Shown: positions 1 to 5,540, numbered from the stretch's first letter. The stretch: 5,540 bases of DNA from an uncultured Eubacteriales bacterium (GCA_959021945.1 CAUEYG010000137.1:1-5540), one strand, 5' to 3'. Notes: generated by a model from the sequence alone, not told the origin. Numbers and translations: made by a program.

Positions 1-1
1 T

Positions 2-418
2 TTTAATGATGGTTACTGTTATGTGCATAAAGAAATTACAAAAGAAGATGTGCTGGCTGCAAAAGAAAAATGGCCGGATGCAGAAGTTCTGGCCCATCCG
101 GAGTGCACAATGGCAGTGCTGGAAGAAGCTGATTATATTGGGAGCACCTCTGGTATTATCGCAAGAGCAGGAGAAAGTCAGGCCCAAGAATTTATCATCT
201 GTACAGAAACCGGCGTTTTTTATGAACTGCAAAAAAACAATCCGGGGAAAAAATTTCACCCTGCCAGAGAAAATCAAATTTGCTCAGGGATGAAACAGAT
301 TACCCTGGAAAAAGTGCTGCACACCCTTGAAACAATGGATGCTCCGGTTGAAATGGATGAGACAGCCCGCCAAGAGGCCCAGAGACCTTTGACACAGATG
401 CTGCAGCTGGCAAAATAA
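2..418 (+). CDS. nadA: Quinolinate synthase NadA, C-terminal part (5' end outside window)
   Basis: NadA is a cytosolic [4Fe-4S] enzyme that condenses iminoaspartate, made by NadB, with dihydroxyacetone phosphate to give quinolinate. The frame is open from the first bases, so the gene enters from upstream; about 138 codons are visible. Seen directly: a GYCYVH segment at the left edge (Cys codon 17-19), matching the NadA G-x-C-x-VH site of the first cluster cysteine; HPEC (Cys codon 104-106); GSTSG at about 140-154; and the last cysteine in an ICSGMK segment (codon 281-283), followed by the usual ITLEKVLHTLE helix. Two or three of these cysteines would ligate the cluster, as expected for the family. 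The stop at 416-418 lies 18 bases before the nadB ATG, so the two genes are surely co-transcribed. Its promoter and any NAD-responsive operator are outside the window. Identification is firm. Confidence 0.95.
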   Translation, partial: FNDGYCYVHKEITKEDVLAAKEKWPDAEVLAHPECTMAVLEEADYIGSTSGIIARAGESQAQEFIICTETGVFYELQKNNPGKKFHPARENQICSGMKQITLEKVLHTLETMDAPVEMDETARQEAQRPLTQMLQLAK

Positions 419-436
419 CGAAAAAGGGTGATATCA

Positions 437-1750
437 ATGAATACAAAATATGATGTGATCATAGTAGGTACCGGCGCTTCCGGGATGTTTGCTGCTTTAA
501 GCCTCCCTGAATCCTTAAAAGTGCTGATGATTACAAAAGATAAAGTAGAAAACAGCAACTCCTACCTGGCCCAGGGAGGGATTTGTACCTTAAAAGAAGA
601 CAGGGATTTTGAATCCTTCTTTGAAGATACCCTTCGGGCAGGAAGATACGAAAACAACAGGGATTCTGTACGGTGTATGATTGAAGGCGCTCCTCAGGTG
701 AACCGCAGACTGCTTTCCTATGGCGTACAGTTTGACCGGACAGAAAGCGGAGCTTTTGACTATACAAGAGAAGGGGCCCACAGTTCCTACCGCATCCTGC
801 ACCATAAGGACGTTACAGGAAAAGAAATTACCAGCAAGCTGATTGCTGCCGCTAAAAAGCGTCAAAATATTGAGATTCAAGAAGATACGCTGATGATGGA
901 TTTGGTAATGGAGCAGAGCCGCTGCACAGGAATCATAATAAAAGACCCAGAGGGCCACATCAGACAGGTAGTGGCCAAAGCTGTGATTCTGGCAACAGGC
1001 GGGATGGGCGGCCTCTTCGAACATTCTACCAACTTTCGCCATATTACAGGAGACAGCTTTGCTCTTGCAGCAAAGCATGGGATCAAACTGCGGAATCTCA
1101 ATTATATCCAGATTCATCCCACGGTTCTCTATTCTCAAAAACCGGGGAGAGGATTTCTTATCTCCGAGTCAGTGCGAGGAGAGGGAGCCATATTGCTAAA
1201 CAGCAAAGGAGAGCGCTTTGTAGACGAACTGCTCCCAAGGGATGTGGTTTCAGCAGCCATTCAAGAAGAAATGAGAAAGACCCGGAGTCAATGCGTCTAT
1301 CTGTCTCTTGAAGGGAAGCCGGAAGATTGGATTCGCAGCAGATTTCCGAATATCTATCAGAAATGTTTGGAAGAAGGATATGATCTGTGCAAAGAACCGA
1401 TTCCTATTACCCCAGCGCAGCATTACCTAATGGGTGGAATTGAAACCAATACATATGGTGAGACTTCAGCAGGACATCTCTACGCAGTAGGTGAAACAGG
1501 ATGCAATGGGGTCCATGGAGCAAACCGGCTGGCCAGCAATTCTCTCTTAGAAGGCTTGGTGTTTGCGGAAAGGGCTGCTGCCAAAATTCAAGAATCCATA
1601 GGGAACATTTCCTATGGAAAAAAACAGTTGAACCTGCAGGTTTATGAGGATGAAAACGCCTGGAAGGCAGAAAATCGAAAGTTGATTATGAACGAGATAA
1701 AGAGAAGGGATGAAAAATTTTATGATCAATGGTGTCACCATAAAAGCTAA
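437..1750 (+). CDS. nadB: L-aspartate oxidase NadB (short clostridial form)
   Basis: NadB is an FAD flavoprotein that oxidises L-aspartate to iminoaspartate, the substrate of NadA; in anaerobes fumarate can be the electron acceptor. The N-terminus has the dinucleotide-binding GTGASG (residues about 10-15), then SNSYLAQGGI. The active-site set of the fumarate reductase/NadB fold is intact: HPT (H227), SESVRGEG (E244, R247), LPRDVV (R268), AQHYLMGG (H329) and GANRLASNSLLEG (R364). The H329-to-R364 spacing equals that of the H351/R386 pair known in the E. coli enzyme. I choose ATG 437 because AGGG at 425-428 sits at normal distance before it; an in-frame GTG at 428 would lie inside that Shine-Dalgarno. 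At 437 aa it is about 100 residues shorter than E. coli NadB, with most of the C-terminal helical domain missing. Short forms are common in Clostridia, so I do not read this as damage. The end overlaps nadC. Confidence 0.96.
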   Translation: MNTKYDVIIVGTGASGMFAALSLPESLKVLMITKDKVENSNSYLAQGGICTLKEDRDFESFFEDTLRAGRYENNRDSVRCMIEGAPQVNRRLLSYGVQFDRTESGAFDYTREGAHSSYRILHHKDVTGKEITSKLIAAAKKRQNIEIQEDTLMMDLVMEQSRCTGIIIKDPEGHIRQVVAKAVILATGGMGGLFEHSTNFRHITGDSFALAAKHGIKLRNLNYIQIHPTVLYSQKPGRGFLISESVRGEGAILLNSKGERFVDELLPRDVVSAAIQEEMRKTRSQCVYLSLEGKPEDWIRSRFPNIYQKCLEEGYDLCKEPIPITPAQHYLMGGIETNTYGETSAGHLYAVGETGCNGVHGANRLASNSLLEGLVFAERAAAKIQESIGNISYGKKQLNLQVYEDENAWKAENRKLIMNEIKRRDEKFYDQWCHHKS

Positions 1751-2579
1751 TATTGACCAATATATAACCAGTGCGCTCAAAGAAGACATTACCAGCGAGG
1801 ATGTTACAACGAATGCAGTATTGCCAGAAGGGAAAAACGGAATCGCAGAGCTGATCTGCAAACAGGATGGGATTATCTGCGGACTGGAAGTGTTCCAGAG
1901 AGTGTTTCACTTATTAGACGAAAAAACCTTTTTTAAAACAGAATTCCAAGACGGAGACCCTGTAAAAAAGGGAGATCTGATCGGAATTATTGCAGGCGAT
2001 ATGCGGGTTATTCTTTCCGGTGAACGGACTGCCCTTAATTTCCTGCAGCGCATGAGCGGCATTGCCACTTTTACCCATGAAATGGCAGCAGAATTGGAAG
2101 GCAGCAAAACAAAGCTGCTTGATACAAGAAAGACGACGCCCAACATGCGCATCTTTGAAAAATATGCAGTAAAAGTAGGCGGAGCACAAAATCACAGGTA
2201 TAACTTGTCCGATGGAATTCTGCTAAAGGATAATCACATCAGCGCAGCAGGAGGTGTAGCAAAAGCTGTAAAAATGGCCAAGGAATATGCTCCCTTTGTA
2301 CGAAAGGTAGAAGTCGAAGTGGAGACCTTGGAGCAGCTTGAAGAAGCCCTTGCTGCGGGAGCAGATATTATCATGCTGGATAATATGGACAATGAAACTA
2401 TGGGAAAGGCTGTGGAACAGACAAAGGGAAGGGCTGAACTGGAATGCTCAGGAAATGTAACAAAGGAACGGCTTAGAGAAATTGCGGACCTGGGAGTTGA
2501 TTACATTTCTGCCGGAGCATTGACCTACAGCGCTCCTATCATGGATCTTTCCCTGAAAAATCTGATGCCCACAAAATAA
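1710..2579 (+). CDS. nadC: Nicotinate-nucleotide pyrophosphorylase (carboxylating) NadC
   Basis: NadC, quinolinate phosphoribosyltransferase, joins quinolinate to PRPP and decarboxylates it to nicotinate mononucleotide, completing the NadA-NadB-NadC route. Length 289 aa fits the family. The N-terminal part shows ALKEDITSEDVTTNAVLP. Then come the conserved blocks ERTALNFLQRMSGIAT (R106), LLDTRKTTPNMR (R140, K141), GGAQNHRYNLSDGILLKDNH (R163, K173), VEVEVET, DIIMLDN and ECSGNV; these basic residues form the quinolinate/PRPP pocket in characterised enzymes. A second in-frame ATG at 1722 is equally plausible: GAAGGG at 1704-1709 abuts the 1710 ATG but lies 12 bases before 1722. Either start overlaps the end of nadB (41 or 29 bases), which suggests translational coupling. 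No hairpin terminator is visible after the stop; a new promoter follows at once. Confidence 0.96.
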   Translation: MKNFMINGVTIKANIDQYITSALKEDITSEDVTTNAVLPEGKNGIAELICKQDGIICGLEVFQRVFHLLDEKTFFKTEFQDGDPVKKGDLIGIIAGDMRVILSGERTALNFLQRMSGIATFTHEMAAELEGSKTKLLDTRKTTPNMRIFEKYAVKVGGAQNHRYNLSDGILLKDNHISAAGGVAKAVKMAKEYAPFVRKVEVEVETLEQLEEALAAGADIIMLDNMDNETMGKAVEQTKGRAELECSGNVTKERLREIADLGVDYISAGALTYSAPIMDLSLKNLMPTK

Positions 2580-2608
2580 GCCACACTTTTTTTCGAGTAT
2601 GTTATAAT
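2580..2608 (+). promoter_or_regulatory. Sigma-A-type extended -10 promoter for the DJ-1/PHP gene pair
   Basis: A perfect TATAAT at 2603-2608 is preceded by TG at 2600-2601 with one base between, the extended -10 form. The -35 position 17 bp upstream (2580-2585, GCCACA) matches the consensus only at its last three bases, which an extended -10 can tolerate. Transcription would start near 2615, leaving about 33 bases of leader before the DJ-1 ATG, with AGGAGG at 2634-2639. The promoter begins one base after the nadC stop, so the downstream genes can be expressed separately from the nad operon, though read-through is also possible. Confidence 0.7.
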
Positions 2609-2647
2609 CTTTTTAGAGATAATAAAGGAAAAAAGGAGGAGTAAAAA

Positions 2648-3196
2648 ATGATTTATGTACATTTAGCAGATGGCTTTGAAGAAATCGAAGCTATGACCAT
2701 TGTGGATCTTTTGAGGAGAGCTCAGTTGGAAGTAAAGACAGTATCCATTGCAGCAGATAAGCGGGTGGTGGGAGCGCATGGCGTGGCCATTGAAGCAGAC
2801 CTGCTTTATGAGAACGCAAACTATGAAACATGTGAGATGATCGTGTTGCCGGGAGGTATGCCGGGAGCAGAAAACCTGGGCAACCATGAAGGGCTGACAA
2901 ACCATATCCGCTGCTTTGCAGAAAACAAGAAATATATTGCAGCAATCTGTGCTGCTCCAATGGTCTTTGGCGCTCAAGGCGTTTTGGAGGGCAGAGAAGC
3001 TGTTATTTATCCTGGAATGGAAGACAGGCTAAAGGGAGCAAAGGTCAGAAAAGAACCAGTAGTCGTTGACGGCAATATTATTACTTCCCAAGGCCCGGCC
3101 ACAGCTATGCCTTTTGCCCTGACCCTGGTGGGGCTTTTAAAAGGCGCTGATGCTCGTACTCAGCTGGAATCGGATTTGTTATGGAACCAAAAGTAG
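2648..3196 (+). CDS. DJ-1/PfpI (ThiJ) family protein
   Basis: This is a cytosolic flavodoxin-like alpha/beta protein of the DJ-1 branch of the DJ-1/PfpI superfamily. Members have been assigned glyoxalase, protein/nucleotide deglycase, chaperone or oxidative-stress roles; the sequence does not decide between these. Length 182 aa is typical. The features of the branch are present: FEEIEA near the N-terminus (E14, matching E18 of human DJ-1), VLPGGMPGAENL at about 66-77, and the nucleophile elbow AAICAAP with C101 (C106 in DJ-1). A YPG segment follows and SQGPATAMPFAL is near the end. The start is well supported by AGGAGG at 2634-2639, eight bases from the ATG. The last 16 bases overlap the next gene, so the two are translated from one message. 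Not a proven protease or thiamine enzyme despite the old ThiJ/PfpI labels. Confidence 0.92.
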   Translation: MIYVHLADGFEEIEAMTIVDLLRRAQLEVKTVSIAADKRVVGAHGVAIEADLLYENANYETCEMIVLPGGMPGAENLGNHEGLTNHIRCFAENKKYIAAICAAPMVFGAQGVLEGREAVIYPGMEDRLKGAKVRKEPVVVDGNIITSQGPATAMPFALTLVGLLKGADARTQLESDLLWNQK

Positions 3197-3987
3197 ACTT
3201 TCATATCCACACCTGGTTTTCTGACGGCTCCATATCGCCCTCAGAAATTGTAAAGCAGGCCAAAGACTGCGGCTGCCGGGAAATTGCCATTACAGATCAT
3301 GATGGTACTGACGGTGTCAAAGAAGCCATGGAAGCGGGAGAAAAAGCAGGGCTGAAAGTGGTGCCTGGAATCGAGCTGGCCACAGAAACAAGCAGGGGCA
3401 CAGGACTTCATATTTTAGGCTATTATATTGATATTGAAAATAAACAGCTAAAAGACGTGCTGGAAGACCTTCGCGAAAAGAGAGAGCAGCGCAATAAAAA
3501 ACTGCTGGCTCTACTGGAAGAGATGGGCTATCCCCTGACACAAAAAGACTTGACCCTGCGTCCCGGACAAAACTTTATCGGAAAACCTGTTATTGCCAGA
3601 GCCATGGTGAAAAAAGGATATATCCAAGAGCCAAAGGAGGCTTTTGCAAAGGGAAAGCTGCTGGAATCGCCGGAAGCAAAAAAGATAAAAAAAGAAAAGT
3701 TAAAAACCACCCAGGCCATTGCTGTGATCAAAGAGGCAGGAGGTATTGCAGTGCTGGCCCATCCCATTCAGATAAGGGGATTTGGCATACCGGGAGAAGA
3801 CGCATTTTATGAAAAAGTAGATGATCTGGTAGGAAGGCTAAAGCAGGAAGGTTTAGAAGGCTTAGAATGCTATCACCGGGATCACAGCCCAAAGCAGGCC
3901 CGCAGGTTTGTGAAAATCGCAGAAAAATACCAGCTTCGTATTACAAGAGGTTCGGATTTTCATGGAACCGTTTTCCGCCCTCTTTAA
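3181..3987 (+). CDS. PHP-domain phosphoesterase, TrpH/RNase AM type, with shortened C-terminus
   Basis: This 268-aa protein carries a PHP metallohydrolase domain. Relatives of this layout (E. coli YciV/TrpH, now RNase AM) remove 5' nucleotides or dephosphorylate 3',5'-nucleoside bisphosphates using a trinuclear metal site. Visible ligand motifs are DFHIH (H8, H10), D15, TDHDGTDG (D39, H40), PGIE (E65), VLAHP (H194), ECYHRDHS (H232) and GSDFHG (D259, H261). A helical insert with KPVIARAMVKKGY sits in the middle (about residues 134-146), as usual. All metal ligands are present, so activity is possible. The ATG overlaps the DJ-1 gene by 16 bases and has only a weak Shine-Dalgarno (GGA at 3165-3174), which suggests coupled translation. 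The frame ends at TAA 3985 just seven codons after the last ligand, and the usual tail, including an IELG-like segment, is missing. Substrate is inferred from family only. Confidence 0.88.
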   Translation: MEPKVDFHIHTWFSDGSISPSEIVKQAKDCGCREIAITDHDGTDGVKEAMEAGEKAGLKVVPGIELATETSRGTGLHILGYYIDIENKQLKDVLEDLREKREQRNKKLLALLEEMGYPLTQKDLTLRPGQNFIGKPVIARAMVKKGYIQEPKEAFAKGKLLESPEAKKIKKEKLKTTQAIAVIKEAGGIAVLAHPIQIRGFGIPGEDAFYEKVDDLVGRLKQEGLEGLECYHRDHSPKQARRFVKIAEKYQLRITRGSDFHGTVFRPL

Positions 3988-4107
3988 GAGCTTTTTAAAC
4001 AGTTTTGAAGGATAGATTTTGCCTTTGAAAAAACCACAGGTATAGAATTGGGACAAACTGGGAATCATAAAGATCGCACGCCAAGATTTTTTCAGCGCAC
4101 CATGTGA
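3988..4107 (+). other. Possible in-frame remnant of the PHP protein tail, after two stop codons
   Basis: Reading on in the PHP gene frame past TAA 3985 and a TGA at 4006 gives an open stretch to TGA 4105. At 4036-4053 it reads TGIELG. In E. coli RNase AM the final ligand motif is followed, five residues later, by WIELG. Here the same segment would come 26 codons after H261, as if about 60 bp had been inserted in the gene end. The match is short and the residues that follow are only loosely tail-like, so it could be chance. Confidence 0.3.
4019..4046 (+). promoter_or_regulatory. Weak candidate promoter for the M23 peptidase gene
   Basis: TTGCCT at 4019-4024 and TATAGA at 4041-4046 are separated by 16 bp. 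The -35 has four and the -10 five consensus bases. It would leave a leader of about 115 bases that includes the inverted repeat at 4079-4124. It is the best sigma-A-like pair I found between the PHP and M23 genes, but it also lies in the possible PHP remnant. Transcription from the promoter at 2603 may instead read through, since no clear terminator follows the PHP gene. Confidence 0.25.
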
Positions 4108-4124
4108 ACCGAAAAAATCAGGCG
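4079..4124 (+). repeat. Imperfect inverted repeat between PHP and M23 genes
   Basis: The arms GATTTTTTC (4085-4093) and GAAAAAATC (4111-4119) are perfect 9-bp inverted copies. Beyond a small AA/A internal loop, CGCC (4079-4082) pairs with GGCG (4121-4124). The 17-base loop holds a smaller CAC/GTG pairing around 4102. No T run follows, so it is not a standard intrinsic terminator. It could be an operator, an mRNA leader structure for the peptidase gene, or a remnant. Pairing is seen directly; function is unknown. Confidence 0.45.
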
Positions 4125-4169
4125 CAAGAACAAAACCCCAAACGGGGCAAGATAAAAGGAAGCGATATT

Positions 4170-4715
4170 ATGAAAGAACGACCCAGCAGAAGCTTTCGGC
4201 TTCTGAGAAAAAAACGAAAGGCTGCTGCAGGAATTGCCGCCCTCTTACTTGGCGCAGTATCCATTGCAGCCGGAACTGCCATAGTACCGTCAGACTTTGA
4301 AGTACCTGTGCTGTTAGCAAATGGAGAAGTGATCACACCACCCTGGTACATTACTGCCAACGGGAAACAAGTAGCCCTGGTAGACAGTAAAGAAGATGCC
4401 AGAGACGTTGTAAAAGAAGTAGCAGACCATTACAAGAATGATGAAACAGTAAACATCGAAATAGAAGAGCAGACTTCCACAAAGGAAATGGAACTGGAAA
4501 ACGGAGATGAAAAGCCGGAGATCCTGTCTGTGGAAGAAGCTGTTGCTGAGATCGCCTCAAAGCAAGAGCTGACTGTGAAAACTACAGAAGTAGTTACAGA
4601 AAAAGAACCCGTAAATTTTGAAAAGGTCACGGAGAAAACAGATGACCTTTACGTGGGCCAGACAAAAGTGAAGACAAAAGGCCAAAAAGGGCTGAAAGAA
4701 GTTACAAAAAGGTGA
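4170..4715 (+). CDS. Exported G5/M23 cell-wall peptidase, N-terminal half of a frameshifted gene
   Basis: This 181-aa reading frame is the front of a murein endopeptidase whose catalytic part is in the next frame. I start at ATG 4170 because AAGGAAG at 4156-4162 lies seven bases upstream; the in-frame GTG at 4104 has no such site and would put a charged stretch before the signal. Residues 1-17 are strongly basic, followed by a hydrophobic segment (18-39, rich in A, G, I, L), so it is a signal peptide or signal anchor. Next comes a GEVITPPWYITANGKQVALV region and a small EDARDVVKEVADHYK domain seen in clostridial wall-associated M23 proteins, then an acidic Glu/Lys-rich linker. The G5 domain, which binds wall sugars or peptidoglycan, begins near residue 137 (VVTEKEPVNFEKVTEKTDD) and includes the VGQTKVKTKGQKG signature. 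The frame stops at TGA 4713 in the middle of this domain. The fragment alone would have no catalytic site. Confidence 0.85.
   Translation: MKERPSRSFRLLRKKRKAAAGIAALLLGAVSIAAGTAIVPSDFEVPVLLANGEVITPPWYITANGKQVALVDSKEDARDVVKEVADHYKNDETVNIEIEEQTSTKEMELENGDEKPEILSVEEAVAEIASKQELTVKTTEVVTEKEPVNFEKVTEKTDDLYVGQTKVKTKGQKGLKEVTKR
4706..4715 (+). other. Frameshift point in the G5-M23 gene (five-A tract, GTGA overlap)
   Basis: The upstream frame reads ACA AAA AGG TGA across A5 at 4706-4710. Adding one A gives a continuous reading VTKKVTKENGK, the normal course of a G5 domain, and fuses both frames into about 353 aa. This is best explained as a one-base deletion, real or from sequencing or assembly. An AGGG at 4688-4691, 14 bases upstream, resembles the Shine-Dalgarno stimulators of -1 frameshifting, but the tract lacks the A AAA AAG heptamer and I see no downstream hairpin. 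Confidence 0.8.
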
Positions 4716-5230
4716 CAAAAGAAAACGGAAAGACAGTCAAAGAGTCGGTTGTAACAGAAAAAGTGATTCAGGAGCCGGAGGATCAGGTTACTCTTACCGG
4801 AACAAAAGAAAATCCTGAAACCATTTCTGCATCAACTCAGACTGTTGCTGAGAACAAAGGAACAGGCCAATTGGCAGCTCCCGTTTCCAGCTTAAATGTG
4901 ACCTCACAATTTGGACCCAGATGGGGCAGGACCCATTTAGGCGTTGACCTGGCCATGCCAACAGGCTCTGTCATTTCTGCAGCAGATGGTGGAACGGTTA
5001 TTTTCGCCGGATATTCCGGCAGCTATGGAAACCTGGTAAAGGTGGACCATGGCAATGGAATCGTAACGTATTACGCTCACTGCAGCGTTCTTTGCACAAG
5101 CCAAGGCCAGACTGTGGAAAAAGGACAAAAGATTGCAGAAGTAGGGTCCACCGGCAACTCTACAGGTCCGCACCTTCATTTTGAAGTCCGTGTAAACGGG
5201 CAGAATGTCAACCCTATGGGCTATCTTTAA
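4712..5230 (+). CDS. G5/M23 cell-wall peptidase, C-terminal catalytic half of the frameshifted gene
   Basis: This 172-residue frame continues the G5 domain (GKTVKESVVTEKVIQEPEDQ, ending LTGTKE) and then carries a complete M23 (LytM/lysostaphin-type) zinc metallopeptidase, which cuts peptide cross-bridges of peptidoglycan outside the membrane. Seen directly: SQFGPRWGRTHLGVDLA with zinc ligands His (codon 4934) and Asp (4946) in HxxxD; GTVIFAGYSGSYGNLVKVDHGNG; the catalytic His in YYAHCS (5078); GNSTGPHLHFEV with the second catalytic and third zinc His (5171, 5177); and the terminal NPMGYL. Nothing in the catalytic domain is missing. The GTG at 4712 overlaps the stop of the upstream frame, but a product started there would lack the export signal, so independent function is unlikely. 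The coordinates therefore mark the open frame, not a proven start. With one added base the whole gene is 4170-5230. Confidence 0.85.
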   Translation: MTKENGKTVKESVVTEKVIQEPEDQVTLTGTKENPETISASTQTVAENKGTGQLAAPVSSLNVTSQFGPRWGRTHLGVDLAMPTGSVISAADGGTVIFAGYSGSYGNLVKVDHGNGIVTYYAHCSVLCTSQGQTVEKGQKIAEVGSTGNSTGPHLHFEVRVNGQNVNPMGYL

Positions 5231-5246
5231 AGCTTTCACTTAAAGG

Positions 5247-5275
5247 ATGACAAATTGAATCGTCCGTTGTATAAT
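5247..5275 (+). promoter_or_regulatory. Sigma-A-type promoter for cysE
   Basis: ATGACA at 5247-5252 (five of six consensus -35 bases) and a perfect TATAAT at 5270-5275 are separated by the optimal 17 bp. Transcription would start near 5282, giving a leader of about 60 bases. The last three bases of the -10 box lie in the outer part of the inverted repeat that starts at 5273, so the hairpin or a protein bound there could affect initiation. It lies 16 bases after the M23 stop. The leader is too short for a cysteine T-box, and I see no other riboswitch. Confidence 0.8.
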
Positions 5276-5306
5276 ATAAGGCAGGTATGCGTACCTGTCT
5301 TATATT
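5273..5306 (+). terminator. 15-bp inverted repeat, possible terminator of M23 overlapping the cysE promoter
   Basis: AATATAAGGCAGGTA (5273-5287) and TACCTGTCTTATATT (5292-5306) pair over 15 positions around a TGCG loop, with a single G-U pair (5281-5298). The inner GC-containing stem with flanking A-rich and T-rich sides resembles a weak two-way intrinsic terminator placed 42 bases after the M23 stop; the T side (CTTATATTCATTT) is not a clean T run. Alternatively it is an operator palindrome or a 5' stabilising hairpin of the cysE message, which would keep only the inner seven or so pairs. Pairing is certain, role is inferred. Confidence 0.5.
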
Positions 5307-5340
5307 CATTTACAGAAAGAAGGATGAGAGAAGGGGTTAG

Positions 5341-5540
5341 ATGGCATTTTTTAAAGCAATCAGAGAAGACATACAGACTGTATTAAAAAAAGACCCGGCC
5401 GCAAGAAACGGCTTTGAGGTCCTTTTATGTTATCCGGGAGTATGGGCTCTTATCTGGCATAAACCGGTCCACTGGTGCTACAATCATCATATGAAACTCC
5501 TGGCCAGAATCATATCCCAGTGGACAAGATGGTTTACTGG
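5341..5540 (+). CDS. cysE: Serine O-acetyltransferase CysE, N-terminal part (runs off window)
   Basis: CysE acetylates L-serine with acetyl-CoA to make O-acetylserine, the precursor that cysteine synthase (CysK) converts to cysteine; it acts in the cytosol. Only 66 complete codons are inside the window, covering the start of the N-terminal helical region. The diagnostic pattern is clear: FKAIREDIQTVLKKDPAARN followed by EVLLCYPGVWALIWHKPVH, corresponding to the conserved DPAARN, E-V-L-L-x-YPG-x-A-L and H-R/K-x-x-H of bacterial serine acetyltransferases. The hexapeptide-repeat catalytic domain would lie beyond 5540, so completeness cannot be judged. GAAGGGG at 5330-5336 serves the ATG at a short spacing of four bases. 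The gene has its own promoter at 5247-5275, separate from the peptidase gene before it; genes such as cysS often follow cysE in Firmicutes, but that is not visible here. Confidence 0.92.
   Translation, partial: MAFFKAIREDIQTVLKKDPAARNGFEVLLCYPGVWALIWHKPVHWCYNHHMKLLARIISQWTRWFT

Noticed and set aside
274..2977. Several minus-strand open frames of 74-182 codons opposite nadA, nadB, nadC and the DJ-1 gene
   Set aside because: They lie opposite strongly recognisable + strand genes, show no family motifs, and have low-complexity or Cys/Ser-rich translations typical of antisense shadow frames.
3980..3990. CTCTTTAAGAG palindrome across the PHP stop codon
   Set aside because: It has five bp per arm around one base, so it cannot fold as a hairpin. 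It is AT-rich and common by chance.
4040..4071. Possible sporulation sigma-E or sigma-G promoter (GTATAGAA ... CATAAAG)
   Set aside because: The -10-like element has mismatches and the 18-base spacing does not fit the usual sigma-E layout.
4136..4147. CCCC-AAAC-GGGG mini-hairpin before the M23 Shine-Dalgarno
   Set aside because: Four base pairs are too short to call a terminator or regulator, and no T run follows.
4706..4715. Programmed -1 ribosomal frameshift as the main explanation for the split M23 gene
   Set aside because: Only five As are present, the A-site codon AGG would re-pair badly after slipping, and no downstream stem is visible. A one-base deletion is simpler. Kept only as an alternative.
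4937..5239. Minus-strand 100-codon frame opposite the M23 catalytic domain
   Set aside because: It is fully antisense to a domain with intact catalytic motifs and has no recognisable features of its own.
5231..5340. Cysteine T-box or other riboswitch in front of cysE
   Set aside because: The leader after the predicted start is only about 60 bases and lacks a specifier stem and the conserved T-box antiterminator sequence.
5324..5386. Short ATG frame starting just before cysE
   Set aside because: It is out of frame with cysE, only about 20 codons long, overlaps the cysE start, and has no recognisable product.

Overview
The window looks like chromosomal DNA from a low-to-mid GC Firmicute, most likely a Clostridia/Lachnospiraceae-type anaerobe. 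The evidence is the set of gene families, the short clostridial form of NadB, purine-rich AGGAGG-type ribosome binding sites and sigma-A-like promoters. This placement is inferred from reading the proteins, not from a database search. Every supported gene is on the + strand.

Positions 1-2579 carry the de novo NAD biosynthesis block in the order nadA (3' end only), nadB, nadC. Together they convert L-aspartate and dihydroxyacetone phosphate to nicotinate mononucleotide. nadA and nadB are 18 bases apart, and nadB and nadC overlap, so this is a tight operon whose promoter lies upstream of the window.

Positions 2580-3987 start with an extended -10 promoter immediately after nadC. It drives a DJ-1/PfpI-family gene that overlaps by 16 bases a PHP-domain phosphoesterase gene of the TrpH/RNase AM type. 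The PHP frame stops seven codons after its last metal-ligand motif, earlier than in relatives. A possible piece of the missing tail lies downstream in the same frame.

Positions 3988-4169 are non-coding apart from that possible remnant, and contain an imperfect inverted repeat. Positions 4170-5230 encode an exported G5-M23 cell-wall endopeptidase that is split into two frames by an apparent one-base deletion in an A tract inside the G5 domain. Positions 5231-5340 hold a strong promoter whose -10 box is embedded in a 15-bp hairpin. The window ends in the first 66 codons of cysE (serine O-acetyltransferase, cysteine synthesis).

The genes are mostly ordinary housekeeping functions. I do not see a new defence or mobile system. 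The points most worth checking are the disrupted M23 gene, the shortened PHP gene next to it, and the promoter/hairpin overlap before cysE.
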